From contig BSYQ01000004.1 of the NCBI GenBank assembly GCA_030272585.1, forward strand, positions 3,162,001 to 3,226,000: 64,000 bases of DNA, given 5' to 3'. This document shows, piece after piece, positions 23,901 to 36,900 of this stretch (the first letter of the stretch is position 1; each line of letters begins with the position of its first letter). The position numbers and the translations under genes are program-made. The stretch is from Bryopsis sp. KO-2023 (taxonomy: Eukaryota > Chlorophyta > Ulvophyceae > Bryopsidales > Bryopsidaceae). The notes below the pieces were generated by a model that was given only the letters and a program-made list of their open reading frames with translations, was not told the DNA's origin and searched no databases.

Positions 23901-25999
23901 GGGTGTCAGTGTATTGGTTAATAGTTTTCTCCGTTTTTTTTTTTTTCCATATATCGAACAGAGATGTTCTCTCACTCCCTCACACACACACATTTTGTTT
24001 TTTTTCCCCTTTTTTTCAGAGTTTCTCCTCACTCTTTTTTTTCTTTTTGGTTGTCTGTCACCACTCAATAGTCATAAATGCTGTTGTCTTTTTTTTAAGC
24101 TTTAAATCCAAACCAAAACAAAGCACAGTCATCCTCTTCTCTTAATTTTCAAAAATCCACATCATCTACCGACCAGGAACCATTCTTTTTTTTTTTTTTC
24201 AGTTTTTTTCTCTCTCTCTCTTTCTCTTCTCCTCTCACTTTTCTTAATCATTTTTCAAACAACGAAAAACAATCAAACAACAATCAAACACACACGCACA
24301 CACATAAAACTCGAATATCCACAACTGTGAAATTGTATTCACACAAGAGACCTTCTCCTTTATCTGCATCGCAGTATTCCTTCTTCTTTTCTCTTTGAGT
24401 TTTTGTTTTTTTTTCCCTTTCTTATTTCCACAAATGGTGGAAATAATCAACCAAAAAAAAAAAGAAACAAACAAACAAAGAAGCAACCACCATTTTTCCG
24501 ACACAGAACATGGTAATTTTCAACCCCCCCATCAATTTTAAATTCTCGAAAATAGCAAAAACAAAAACGAAACATCCCCCTCCTTTTCAACCAATCGTAC
24601 CACTTTCCCGAAGAAAAACTAGGAAAGCAAAAACGCACCCCCCCTCGCCCATACCAATAAACCCCTCATATATTTGTAAAGATTAAGAAAGAAAAAAAAC
24701 ACGCACACACCTGCCATAACTCTCACCGTATTCCTTCTTTTTTTCTTTTTTTTCTCCTTCCTCACCGCTCCAAAGAGAAAAAAAAGTGGAGGCTTCCCAT
24801 CAAACCATACAACCCAAATCAACTACTTGAATTCTCTTCTTTTTTTTTCCCTGTTTGTTTCTTTCACACGATCTCTCATTTTAGCTTTTCACTTTATGTT
24901 TCACTTTTTTTCCCCAGTAAAAAACCAACGCTCTAAACGAAAGTGAAATTAAAAAAAAAAGTCTAAAATGAAATAAACACAAAACATTAAAAAAAGACAC
25001 AAAATGCAACATACCTTTTTTTTCTCCCTCTCACACAAATCTCACTCTTTTTTTTTTCTGTTTCTCTTCCTCACACACAAATCAGAAAGCCCAATTATAA
25101 TTCTTTCGCAACATGCACCCACAAATCAAACATCACAACCACACATGAATAATAAATTTCCTCATAAATGTGGAAAAATATATGTACATCGTCAGTAACC
25201 TCCGCTGTTTTTAGACAAGATCCATTTCCTTCACCCTTTTTTTCCCATCCTCTCCATCTCACCCCTCCAATTCTCCCTCCAGATTGTGGCTTGGCTGTCA
25301 TTCTTTTTTTTCTTCTTCTCACTCTTTTCTTTTTCTCCCTCTTTCTTCCCCGCTTCCTCCCTTCCCGTTGCTTTCCATCGCACAAATTGATACCTTTTCT
25401 TTTTTTTTTCACCTTTTTTCACCTTTTCTTTTTTTTAACTTTTGTATCTCTGTTTCTTGAATTCTTTTTTTGGTTCTTCTTTTCTTGGGGGTGGGAGGGG
25501 GCATGATAACTTCGGTAGGATCTTCTCAAATCTCAACTGCTCATTCGGATGACCCACCCCTTTCTCCCCAAATGACATTTTCTTCTTCTTCTTCTTTTTT
25601 CTGTATATACATATCGGCTCGGAAGTTTCTTTTTCGCCTCTCTTCTTCCTTTTTCACCTTCCCTTTTCTCCCCGTTTCTCTTTCTGCCCCCCCCCCCCTT
25701 TCCCCATTTTACCCCCTTCTTGCAGTGTGTGAACCCAGCTTTCTACCCTTCATACTACTGACACCTACAAAAAAGAAAAAAGAAAAGAAAAAAACCAACC
25801 GTCATTACTCACCATGCTCGAAAAAAAAAAAGGAGAAGAAAATGGCATTGCGGAACCACCCTTCCCCGAAATTTTCACGAGAGAAAAAAAAAAAAAAAAA
25901 ACTTATTTGGGTGGCAGAAATTGTCTCCCCTTCATTTCTTCTTCTCAGTTTTCCCCCCAAAAAAACGCTCCCCACCCCGGAGCCACTTTTACTCTTCCC

Positions 26000-26150
26000 T
26001 CCAGCTGAAGATGACTAAACCCCCCCCCCCCTTCCACTCCACTTTTTCCCCTTTCCCTTCCCTCCAACTTAACATGACTAAACCCCCTCCCTTATCCTCT
26101 CCACTTTTCCTTTTCTTTAACTGAACATGACTAAACCCCTCCTTCCACTC
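26000..26150. repeat. Tandem repeat, three units of about 55-63 bp
   Basis: ATGACTAAACCCC recurs at about 26011, 26074 and 26127, with related pyrimidine-rich spacers. Confidence 0.7.
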
Positions 26151-26426
26151 CAACGCCCTTCCCACACGTCTCCCAACCCGCCAACTACACCATTTATCGA
26201 TCCAAAAAACAACCCCATTGTCTGGATTATGAAGCCAAAATAAAGATAAGAGTAGCTGGCAACAACTGAAGAATAACACTCAATATATATGTTTTGATGA
26301 AATAGGAGCCATAAGGAAGTAAATTTAAAAAAACATTACCTCTGCCATCACAGGGTGGATATAGCAACAGATAAAAGAACTAAAGCTTTGTGATTTGAAA
26401 AAAAAAAATGAACCGTAAAAAAAAAT

Positions 26427-26506
26427 TGAAATTAAAAATATTGAAAACAGAAAATGAAACAATATTTTTATTTTTCATTTTTTGTTTTCAATATTTTTAA
26501 GTTTCA
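26427..26506. repeat. AT-rich inverted repeat
   Basis: Arms of about 33 bases (26427-26459 and 26473-26506) share the core TTAAAAATATTGAAAACA and its complement, with few mismatches and a 13-base loop. They could form a long stem. Confidence 0.8.
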
Positions 26507-28439
26507 TTTTTATTGTAAAATGGGGTAATAATACTAATAATATTACACATTTTTGCTATTTAATCAGAATGCCACGCAGTGGAGACGATCACAGTCGTAA
26601 AAATTGTTACAGGGGTTTCTCTTCGTAATTTCCTAGACAGAAAAGATCAAAACTTACAAACCAAGAATTTGTGGCACCCATCTTTCTTTCTCTCTCTCTC
26701 TCTCTTTACCGTCCCAACCTTTCAAAAGAGGGAAAGCAAGAAGGAAAAAAAAATTGTGGAAAAAAAAAAACAAAAGAAAAAAACCCGATGGGAACCCAAC
26801 CCCCTGAAATATGTATATTATGCGACCGCATGAAAAAGCAACAGTCACAATTTTTTTTTTTCACCAACAAGAAATTCGACACGACTTTTTTTTTTGGTTA
26901 AAAGAAAGAACCCCACATATCAAAACCCCCAGTGCACCTCTCTCTGTCTCTCTCTCCTGAAAGAAAATATATATTCTTCAACTTGCTAAATGGACTAACC
27001 ATAGACAAAAACAACTCTACCCGTAACAAAATTCAAAACCAAAACGAGAGTTAAGAGATAACTCTCCCATTTTTTTTCCCAAATCAAAGAAAAAAAAAAC
27101 CCGAAACCTGCCACCACTGTCAAAAGAGAAAATCCTGCACTCCAAATTCAAACTCTTTCACAGAACAACTGAAAAAAAAAACCAATATTTTCACACGCAC
27201 CCTCTCTCTCCTTTCTGCTTGTGCGAAAATGGGTTTTTTAATCGCAGAAACAAACCATTCTATTAAATCTACTTTCATTTCCTTTTTCCTTTTCCTACTG
27301 TTTCTCATCTTCCCCTCCCCCCCCCTCCTGGACCATATAAATTGAACTAGCCAAAAGTCCACCCACCATTTCTTTTCTTTATCATTTTCTTTATCAGGGG
27401 AGAAAGAAAAGGGGGGGGGGGACAAGTGGGGTTTAAAAAAAGGAAAAACAGGGATAGGGGAAAAAAAATAACACGCAAAAAGACACGTCGCCTGCCTCTA
27501 TAAAACTCTATAGCATGTGCTAGTATAACAAGAAATATATCAATCTTCCATCACGGAACATTAGATTCTCCCTCCCCCCCCCCCCCCCTCTTTTTTTTTT
27601 CTTGACTTCGCACCAAACATTTGTGTTTTCCTCCTTCAAAAACCCTTTCTTTGGCACGAATTTTTTTTTCTTTTGAAACCCTTCTCTCCCAAATTTTTCC
27701 ATACGATCTTTTTCTGTTTTTTGTTTTCTTTTCAAAACTTGGATAGATTCATATTTCCTTTTCGCTTTCCAAATATGATCCCTTGTCTTTTTTTCCCCCC
27801 TCTTTCCCCCTTTCAGCTTGGATGTATTTTTTTTCATCATCAAAACAAACCCAAACTCCCAACCCCCCCCCCCCCCCTTCCCTTTATATATTTAAAAAAA
27901 AAAAAACACTCGCACACCCTCTCCCCACCCCTTTTTTTTGTTACTACTTTTTCCCATCAATCCCCATGGGGTCGGTTCACCTTTGCATCATGTTTTTATC
28001 AAAAAGCAAACCGACACTCTTTTCCTTTCAAAATATGAAAAAGAAAAGAAAAAACAAACAAACAAGCAAACTGATTCCTCCTCCCTTCTTCCCATCACCG
28101 TCTAGAAAAAAAAATTCCAAATAAAAAAAATGATACTGTGATTTTTTTCTCTCTCTCTCTCTTTCGATACATCATTTCATGCTTCTTGGTTTTATGCGTA
28201 ATTTTTTTTTCCTTCGTTTTTTTTTTTTCAACCTCACCCCTTTCCACTGTTTTTTGGAATCGTAGTATATATATAATCTGTCTGGATTCCCTCCTTTTAC
28301 TGCAAAAACCCCCTCCCCACCCCCCACCCCTTCATCTTCTTTTTCCTCCCCAAACACACAACCTTTTCTTTCATCTTTTTTTCTTTCTTTTTATTATCCT
28401 GGCTAATTTCAGAACTCTCTCGACCCCCCACTTCTCACC

Positions 28440-31400
28440 TCACCTCACCTCAGCCGGTCTGTGCTTGATACTTCCGGGCGTCTCCGGCTCCTCGAAGGCA
28501 ATGCTGAGGCGGCGGCCTCTGGAGGCATATGGCCTATCGATTCCACGCGGCCGGCGGCTCAATCTTTGCATGCTGTCAGAAACCGCACCCCTGCGAAAAC
28601 ACACATCAAAACACGTGAAAATTTCACACACAAAAAAACCCACCACTGTTCACATCCAATCCTTATCTGTTCGGCACTCCCTGCAAACAAGCAACCCCCC
28701 CCCCAAAAAAAAAAGACCAAGAAAAACATCTGTCGAGGGAGATTTGTCTTGTTTCTGTTCTGGAGGTTGGAAGTTTTGCTGTTGATTTTGCTCTGTTGAT
28801 TGTTTCACCTCGACACAGCGCTGGAGCTACGACTGGTCCTCAAGCCGGTGCTGGAGCGTCCTGTTCTCGAGGAAGAATCGCTCCCCTCGCGTTCACGCTG
28901 CTAAAATACACTAACCTCAGAACACCATGGAATCCAAAGGAACAAATCAAAAGAAAACACTATATATATATATGCCCCCCAAAAGACACATTTCCTGAAA
29001 AAATCAGACACACTTAATACCATGTCAGGGTTGACGGCAGAGGTGGTCCGTGAGTGTCTAAAGAATGGCCTCGACTCCAAATCCCTAAGGGATCGTCGGG
29101 TCAAATTGAGCTCATCCTGTTGAAAACAAACAAACAAATCAATTCAGTTAGAAAAAAAAATTTGGACAAAACACAGACACAAAAAGTTGGCGAGAATCTT
29201 TTCCTTTGTAACAAAGAATTTGCTTCTGAGAAATTCCATGCACGTTTTAAACGCCCTACCCTCAGCGCCTTCAAATCTTTTTCCATGTTTTCTTTTTCGC
29301 TCATGGCAGATCTTGCGGCGATCCTCATTTGGAGCTCCCTCTGTTCTTTCGTCGGATCGCTTTGTATCATCTGACTGAACGCTTTACGGGCACCAAACAC
29401 TCGATTTTTGCCCTCCTTCAACAACACACATTTCCCAAAAAAAAAGACATCAGCACCAATCACCACCCCAGTTCAGGGACCGATCGACAGCTGGATCACT
29501 TCGTTTCTGTGCAAGCATTTTTCAACTGTGGACAGCCAACCCATGAGTGTCGAAAAAAAAGAAAAAAAAACATTGAATCGCCGTACCTCTCCTTCCATGG
29601 ACATCAGCACTCTCTGCCCATACATGAGCGTGGTGAGGGACTCCCCCCTGAAGCAATCCTCCGGGGCGATGTGCATTATCATGACCACCCCATAGGAGCC
29701 AGATAAAGCAGGTTCCATGGCTTCCGTCAGAGGATTAGCATCAAAAGGAACGCTGGACTTCTTCGTGGCCAATGCACCCAGCACATCGCCCAGCAAACTC
29801 AAACTCTTGTTGATGTGTTTCGCCTCCTCGAGTCGCTCAACTGAAGGCACACCAAAACAGTCACTCTTATTATTCCCCCTGTCAACTTGGTTTTTCTCTC
29901 ACTCTTTTCAGCTTCATCCATTTGAGCTGCCTTGGTGTTTCGTACATGATCCTGGCTTTTCAACCCATGTCAGTCAGAAGCAGGAGCTACCCCCTTCTGC
30001 CGGGAGAGATTTGTACCCGTCAGGATTCTTTAACCAAGGTCAGGATTTACAGCAATATTCGACAGGGCTGACGATGAATAAGTTTATCTCGAACATTCCA
30101 GCGCAAAATGCAGAAAAAAAAAAACATCCCAATGCAAAATGCTCATAAAAAGAAAACAAACCTGTCGCTTCAGTTCTTCCTACTCTTTCGCTGCCGGACA
30201 GGTCCACGAGTTGCAAACAACCGCTCTTCTCCTCCCCCGTGGATTTATCGACTCCGGTAACATGCACCGAGATTATCCTGTGGCTTCGATTTTTCTTCCC
30301 AGACCTGATGGCACTGGCTTTGTTCTCCAGCGCTTCTTTTAAAACTTCGATGCCCTCTTTCCTCGACGTGATAGATCGTCGCTCCGCCTTCAATCCTGAT
30401 TCAATCTGCTTACCCTCCCCTGAAAGAAGGTCCCCTATACTTTCATTGTAGACCTCGAATATCTGAACTTCTATTTTGTAGTCGACCTGCAGGCGAGAAA
30501 AAAAGAACAGAATCCATCGCAAAAAAAAAAAAAATGCAAACCAAAACGCAGCACCCCCGCAAAATTCCCAGGAGGATCGTAGTAGATGATTTTTTATATT
30601 TTTTGCTTGAAATTGAACGATAAGAAAGGGGGAAAGCATTAATTCCGAAAGAAAGTGCCTACAAGGTGGCGCCTATTTCTGAAGATATAGGGCAATTTTT
30701 TTTTTAAGGAAGCTGGTGACATTCGAACGCAAACATTCCATCAGGGACTGAATTTCTATTACTAATTACTATTTTTCTTCTTTTTTTTTTGGAGGGGGGG
30801 GGGGGGGGGAGAGGGTTTGAGTCCTTACTTCATTTTTGGCTGCACTAAATATCGCATCCAGACCAAGCTGAAAGATTCCCTCCTCCGCACCATCTTGCGT
30901 TCCGATCATTGTGTAACTCTTACCAGAACCAGTCTGGCCATAAGCACACACACAAGCGTTCCCACCTGGAAAACAAATGTAAAAAAAAAAAAGAATCCTC
31001 AACCCACCAACTACCACTGGATTATTCAGTCAGAAGAACATGAAAATCAAAAATTGAAACAAACAGAATGTCGTATTTTCAAAATCGGCTGTTTCGCTAT
31101 GGGTCGAGTATGCTTGATGCTCCTTTTTTTTCTTTTTCGTTCCTAAATTGCATCTAACTTTTCTTTTGAAAAGTTTTGTCACGCACCCTCGAGAACTTTC
31201 ACAAGCTTAGGCTTCACAAGCTCAAAAACCTCTTCTTTCGTGGAGCCGGGCCCATAAGCTTCTGTGAAATCGAAGGTTTTTCTACCTCCACGACTTCCCC
31301 CGCTTTTCACAGAAACCTGACTTCTCGAGACGGGCATCACGCTGGGCTCCGCTCCATTCTTCGACGGGCGAATGCGGCAAGCTATCTCGATGTCATTTGT

Positions 31401-32483
31401 GGTGCTTTCCTCCCCCGCTATAATTGCAGCCTTTATCAAGTACGTAATTGAAAAAAACAAAAATCAGAAAAGCAATATCTGCAGTGTGTCGTAGTTTTTT
31501 CGTTTACCCTTCCTCCTCACACTTTTTTCTCACTCTTACACCAGCAGAAATGTGAATTACTCAACCTCCCCCCAAAAAAGGAAATTCAAAAAAAATTCAA
31601 AACAGGTGACAAGAAACCCCATCATCTTTCTTTATCTTGAATAATTCAAACCACAATTTCCAAACTATTATAATCAGAAATACAAAAAACAGACAAACAG
31701 AATATGAGCCAAGATAAAAATAACTTCACAGTGATTTTACTTTTCGGCTCTGGCATAATGCGAAATGCTGTGCCAACTCTTCGGCACATTTTTCTGTGAC
31801 TGCTTGCTCTGAGGCATCCTTGCTGTTTTTTCTGAGTTGCACAATGTGCTCCTGCAGCTGGCTGATGTTAGCCAACAGCTCATCAATGTCTTTTTCGTCC
31901 GTGGCAATCTGAAGGCCTGCAGGGCCCCAACCAGAATTACTAAAAAAAGAAAAAAGAAAAAGAAAACCCGACGTATGATGATCCGACGTATTGACGCCCG
32001 ATCTTGCAGACAAAACAAAGATGGTCGATTGGATGCGAAAATGACGGACGCGAGCGTCCAACAATAGAGCAACTGTATGAACTATGGCCCGAAACTGCGA
32101 TACAACTATCTCAACCTCTTGAAAACAGTGAAAACGCAACGGGCCCCCACGGACAGATGAACCCAAGAACGAGAAGGACGTTTCGCCACCACGTTGACTT
32201 TCTAGAGTTATCAAAGCGTCACTTCTGAATATTGTTGGAGCAGGCCAACGCGCGCCCAACCCTCGCACGTCGAGGCGCGTTCCGACGCAGCTTCTTTGCA
32301 AAAGCCGAGCGAAACCCGAGCCATCGAGAGTTTCGCATCCGAGCGGAAACCGCTCCACGCCGCGCGTGAAAGCGGCGGGTGGAGTCCAGACAATAACGAA
32401 TAAATCCGCGGAACCATCTCACCTGTGGCCACCCTCTTCAACTCCTCAGCCAGCCCATCCACCTTCACCTCCTGAAACTTCAT
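28440..32483 (-). CDS. Divergent kinesin with short N-terminal coiled coil
   Basis: Ten exons (32483-32423, 31916-31741, 31430-31187, 30965-30829, 30486-30162, 29840-29587, 29415-29260, 29116-29021, 28900-28809, 28590-28440) join in phase to 563 residues. Residues about 5-75 form a heptad-rich helix (KDIDELLANISQLQEHIVQL). The motor starts near residue 90 (IEIACRIRPSK), with P-loop AYGQTGSGKSYTM, switch II LVDLSGSERVGRTEA and HINKSLSLLGDVLGAL. Switch I is odd: where kinesins have NxxSSRSH this protein reads SGKKNRSH, about two residues short. The PYRDSKLT and LGGN motifs are also weak (PFDANPLT). A coiled segment (SEKENMEKDLKALR) and an Arg/Ser-rich tail follow. The first two exons could instead be a separate 83-residue gene, since exon 2 can be read on to a stop at 31726. 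The in-phase GTAAAA donor and the short gap favour one gene. Subfamily unclear. Confidence 0.78.
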
Positions 32484-33956
32484 CCTATGACGTGCTCGAT
32501 GTTTTTTTGTTGTCTTTTTTTTTGTGTTCTTCAAAGTTTATTATTTTTTTTTATGTTCCTTCTGTATTTTCTTTTTTTTTATATATCTCACACTCTACTG
32601 TCGCCGTCAAAAAAGCTTCTATTTTCTTCTTTTTTTTTTCTTTCTTTCGTATCCGTGGGTTTTACCCGCCAGGGAAAGTTTTGCGGTCTTCTGTTCACCG
32701 GGGTCCGACTTTGGCTACCGGTAAAATTCTCCTGTAATCTCCTTCCACACTTTTTTTTGTTATCCTCCTTCCACCACTAAACAGGGGGTTCGGGGAAATC
32801 CACAAACGAACAAAAAAACACACACCCAACGACGTCCGCCTCCTCTCAGTATCGCTCTCCTGGTAGTGTTTTTTTTTTTCGTTTACTTCCCACTCTTCGG
32901 GTTGTTTTTTTTCTGCGACCCTGTTAACCTTGTTCTTAATTCCCTGATAACTTCAAACTCGAAACCCTTCTCCTAGATCATCCACCCGTTGCGGACCAAG
33001 GACCGAAAATCGTGCACCGAATTGAGTTAGCTGTTCAACGCCACAACTGGTATTCAAGTCCTCCCAATCCGTCGTCAGGATTTTTGTTGTCGAGCGCAAT
33101 GACGTCAAATTGAGGAGACCACCACGAGATGCCCTATCAACATCGACCCTATCTCGGTGACTACCGGGAATTCAACCGGGATTCTTGCTTTCGACAGGCA
33201 AAAGACACGACTCGTGTGGCCGTTTCTGAATTCCGTTTCGGTCGTCAGAGAGGTTGCCGCGAGCGTTATGGCTGGCTTAAGAAACTGACGATGTGAGGTG
33301 TCAGGAAGTGATGGGCCCTGTCGTCGAGTTCTTGTTGTCGGGAGAGATTCTGGTGGCTGGGATCGCTGGTTGTTCTCGTTTCTTGGCAGCAAGCATATTC
33401 GTGTATGTTTATTTAGCCCCAGCCGTTCCGATGAGCTATGACGTCCATGGTGAAGTACGGGAAAGGGCGGCACGCTCTTCACTGTGCAGACAGGATGCAG
33501 CGAGAAGTCGGGAACGGTGTCGTCACAATCCAAGCGGTCGTGGTATCGATTCAACGAAAAACTCGCGAAATAGAGAACGTTAAAAGGCTTGCAGAAAGAT
33601 TGCGTCGCGTTGCTGGGTGCACACACGATCGTGTGCTTGCGCAGCTCTAGAGCGATTGAGCGTTCGTATCGGCGTGGAGGATCGAATTCACACGACACAC
33701 TGTTGTCGCATGTTGCGAAGTCCAGCGCATCACGGGACACGAACATCGTGTTGTTTCGTGTCGTGCTTGTTGGATCTGGGGGAGGAGAAACTCCTTTTAC
33801 ACATTGCCAGCATGCGTCATTTGTGCGGTGTCGTTTACAGCCGAAACCTCCTCTCCTCCAGCTCCATAGTCAGCTTCTCATAGTTGAGATATGGATTGAA
33901 AACAGGCACACGTGCCATATGCTTTCGGTTGTCTGGCTCCACTCTCTTTGCCTGCA
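32484..33956. promoter_or_regulatory. Bidirectional upstream region, kinesin / WD40 gene
   Basis: 1.47 kb separate two divergent ATGs. The left 450 bp are T/C-rich; from about 33000 the sequence is mixed, with higher GC. A 213-residue minus ORF (33746-33105) has no domain, no signal and no exon context, so I do not call it. Confidence 0.5.
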
Positions 33957-36900
33957 ATGAACGCTTCCTGTAATGACAATGACGACCCTGCTCTTGAGAT
34001 TACGTCAAGTTTCTCGGCGACGATCCCACCAAAGTATCGAGAGGTGTGCAACAAGGAGAATCGAACGCCGAAGCTCGGTCCACCATCAGTCAAACCAAAC
34101 CCTATCCGATGCAGCCTATACTCGCCCCGGACGCGGGGGCTGATCATGGGAATGGAGGGTGGGGAGGTGTTGCATTGGACGCTGAGTTCAGACACAGCAA
34201 GGAAAATCTCACTGATCGGCCAACACAAAGGGAGTGTAACCGCCGTGCATCTGCCGCCAGACAAGGAAACGATCTGCGACAAGCTGGTGGTATCGGGGTC
34301 CGCCGACGGAACTGTGAAAATCTGGAGTGAGTGCAGCGGCGCGAGGATCGGATGTTGGGAGTGCGTGCAGACGTTGTATGGGCACGGCGGCAGTGTGCTG
34401 GCGATCGAATGCGTTCGGGACTACATCATCACTGGAGGAACGGACCGCAGAGTAAGATTGTGGTGGGCAGTGGATGAACGCAAAATGTTGCAGCACCCGT
34501 GGTTCGAGTCGGAGGTGAGATATGTTGTTGTAAACATGGATCAGATGGAAAAGTTGCTTATGAAACACGGGGCAAGTGCGGCGGCTGTGGCAGAACGAGG
34601 AATCAACACCTCTGTTCGAGGCTTCGTGTTGGAAAAACGTCAACTGGTATCGCTCGTGCACACAGGGCGTGATTGTTACGATGGAAGGGTGGGTTCAAGA
34701 CATGTCTTTTCCCAGAGGTCAGAGATTGGGCCAGGGGGCAACATTGTTTGTTGCGGATAGCTCGGCCGGCGTCGTGAAAGTCACGCCAAAAGGACATATC
34801 GACCCCAACACGAGACGGTAAACTGAATGGTAATCTTTCCCCCTTGCCGCTTGGCCAGGAACGAACCACCAAGTTAATAGCTTCGACCATAGAGCACTGC
34901 ATCCCTTAGAGGGCGTCAGATGATTGATGAACGAATCTCATCAAGTTATTGAATTTCAACAGTTCAGTTCTTCTCCTATGACACTCATTGAAGAAGTCCC
35001 CCTTCATTTGCAGATTGAAATCCAGACTGGATTGGACAGTGGCTCGCAACCCGACACAGCCAAATGGGTCTTCGTTGGCATTCAGAAAAATCCACGATCG
35101 AGGCATTTCGATAATAAAATTCGTCCCTGACATGGATCTCGTTTTCACAGCCTCTTATGATAATTGTCTGAGGGTGTATGACAACAAGACCTCCACTCTG
35201 AAACTCAGCTGGGAAAACGAAAACAATTGCCGATTCACAGCAATCCTTTATGACCGAAAACGTGGCCAGGTGTGGTTTAATTGCTTCGAACAATACACTA
35301 TCTTTCAAAGAATGCCGGTTTGCCAATGGATATCAAAACAAAGGCAGATCATCAACCAACGTCTGACATCCAGGTGATCACGACAGACATGCTGGGGTAC
35401 CTGGCAATTTACTGCCTGAAGAAGGAGACAATGCTGGCAACCAAGAGACTGACCACGAAACCAATTCTTTCGATTCATCATCGGGAGGCAACTGATGACT
35501 ATGTAGTCATCCTGGAAGGGGAAATCCAGGTTTGGAGGATTGAAAGGGACGTGGGTTATAATGTGCTTCGAGGAGGACACACTGGCCCGGTCGTCTCTTT
35601 ATACACATGCTCAGGTGGAAAGGTAAATCCACACCTGCTCATGTTGAAATATAATCTTATATTTATAGTATCTTGTTGTTGCAAAGTTCCCATAAAATCT
35701 GTGTGCTTCGCCCCAATTGTAATAAAAAGCGGAAAACTGTGGTTTCTGAGTTGTTGCTCCGTGGCCCATCGATGGAGGATGCGTTTGTTCTCTCGACAGT
35801 TTTCCAACAGGGTGGTGGTGTGCAAACGGTAGGGACTGCTGGATCGAGAGCAAGATTTCCGCATTTTCAGTGCATCCCTGGATAAAACCCTCCGGTTGTG
35901 GGATCCACACGATCTGGGATGCCTTCGTTGCCTTACAGAAAGGCAATCTGAAATCAGCTGCATGACGTTCTCGGAAAAGGAAAACACCCTCATTGTTGGT
36001 CAGTAGAAATCATTCCTTGCGCATTTGCTGGGTATTGATATTCTCCAAAGAAAACATTCATCACTCCACCACACATTGTGATCCATGATCAGGAGCTTTA
36101 TTCGGACAAAGCAGCAATGTTGTTTTTGTTGTTGTTGTTTTTTTTTGGGGGGGGGGATTGATAACTCCAGTCAAATTTGGCATACTGGGTGGAGTGGTGG
36201 ATCCCAACTCCAATTGTCAATCGGACGGACAGATGCACAGAGATTGAGTCTTGAAAGTTGGATTGGGGGGTTCGGTTGTGCTAGGCCATGATGATGGCGT
36301 CATTCGCTTGTGGAACATGGACACTGACACATGTGTTCAATTGGCACAGCACACAAACAGCATCACAGCTCTGAGAATGGCTCCGGTGGGAAGGCAGGAG
36401 GAGCTTCTCTTGTCTGCTGGTAGGAGCTCACGAAAAAAATCGCTGTGGGATAATGATTAAAAAAAGGAAAGAAGAAGAGCTACTAGGAGTAGATACGGTT
36501 TTGGACGCTCGTTTGCTAATATTCAGGATTTTTAAAAAGATCCTGGTAACTGGATAAAGTTTTAGATCTTCCAACGTGGAGAATTAACTTCAATCTCCAC
36601 TTGCTTATTAGTCTTTTTGTGGTTTTTTTTTTTGGGGGGGGGGAGGGGAGATTATTAGCAAGAATATGCCACTGGATGGCATGTTTTCAGAAGCCTGGAC
36701 AGATTGTCTGCTCGGATGCACAATCTCCCCTGCACAATATGAGGCATATTTCTCAATAAAGAAAACGGTGTTGGCATGAGGTTTTCTGTTCTCTAACGTT
36801 GGCAGGCTATGATGGAATGGTGTGCATTTGGGATGTCCGGAAAACTCGGGGTGCTAAGCCCCACCTAGTGGGGAGAATACGAGCGCACAACCCAGAAGCA

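Larger units (their letters stand above)
20919..28439. other. 7.5-kb gene-free, G-poor simple-sequence tract
   Basis: After the transporter's 3' flank (to about 21.1 kb) the plus strand is dominated by T, C and A homopolymers and pyrimidine runs, with G scarce, up to the 3' end of the kinesin gene. Seen from the kinesin's sense strand the tract is G/A-rich and C-poor. ORFs inside consist of K/F/P/S homopolymer stretches and change frame without pattern. I see no exon chain, tRNA or rRNA. It could include long untranslated or non-coding RNA. Confidence 0.6.

Noticed and set aside
21000-28400. Numerous 60-215 residue ORFs in the G-poor tract
   Set aside because: Composed of homopolymer-derived K, F, P and S runs, with no consistent frame or splice chain.
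33105-33746. 213-residue minus-strand ORF between kinesin and WD40 genes
   Set aside because: No domain, signal or exon context, and overlapped by plus-strand ORFs of similar quality.
34515-34665. Apparent frame change in the WD40 gene
   Set aside because: Explained by a normal 151-bp GT-AG intron (GTGAGA donor, CACACAG acceptor) that keeps phase.
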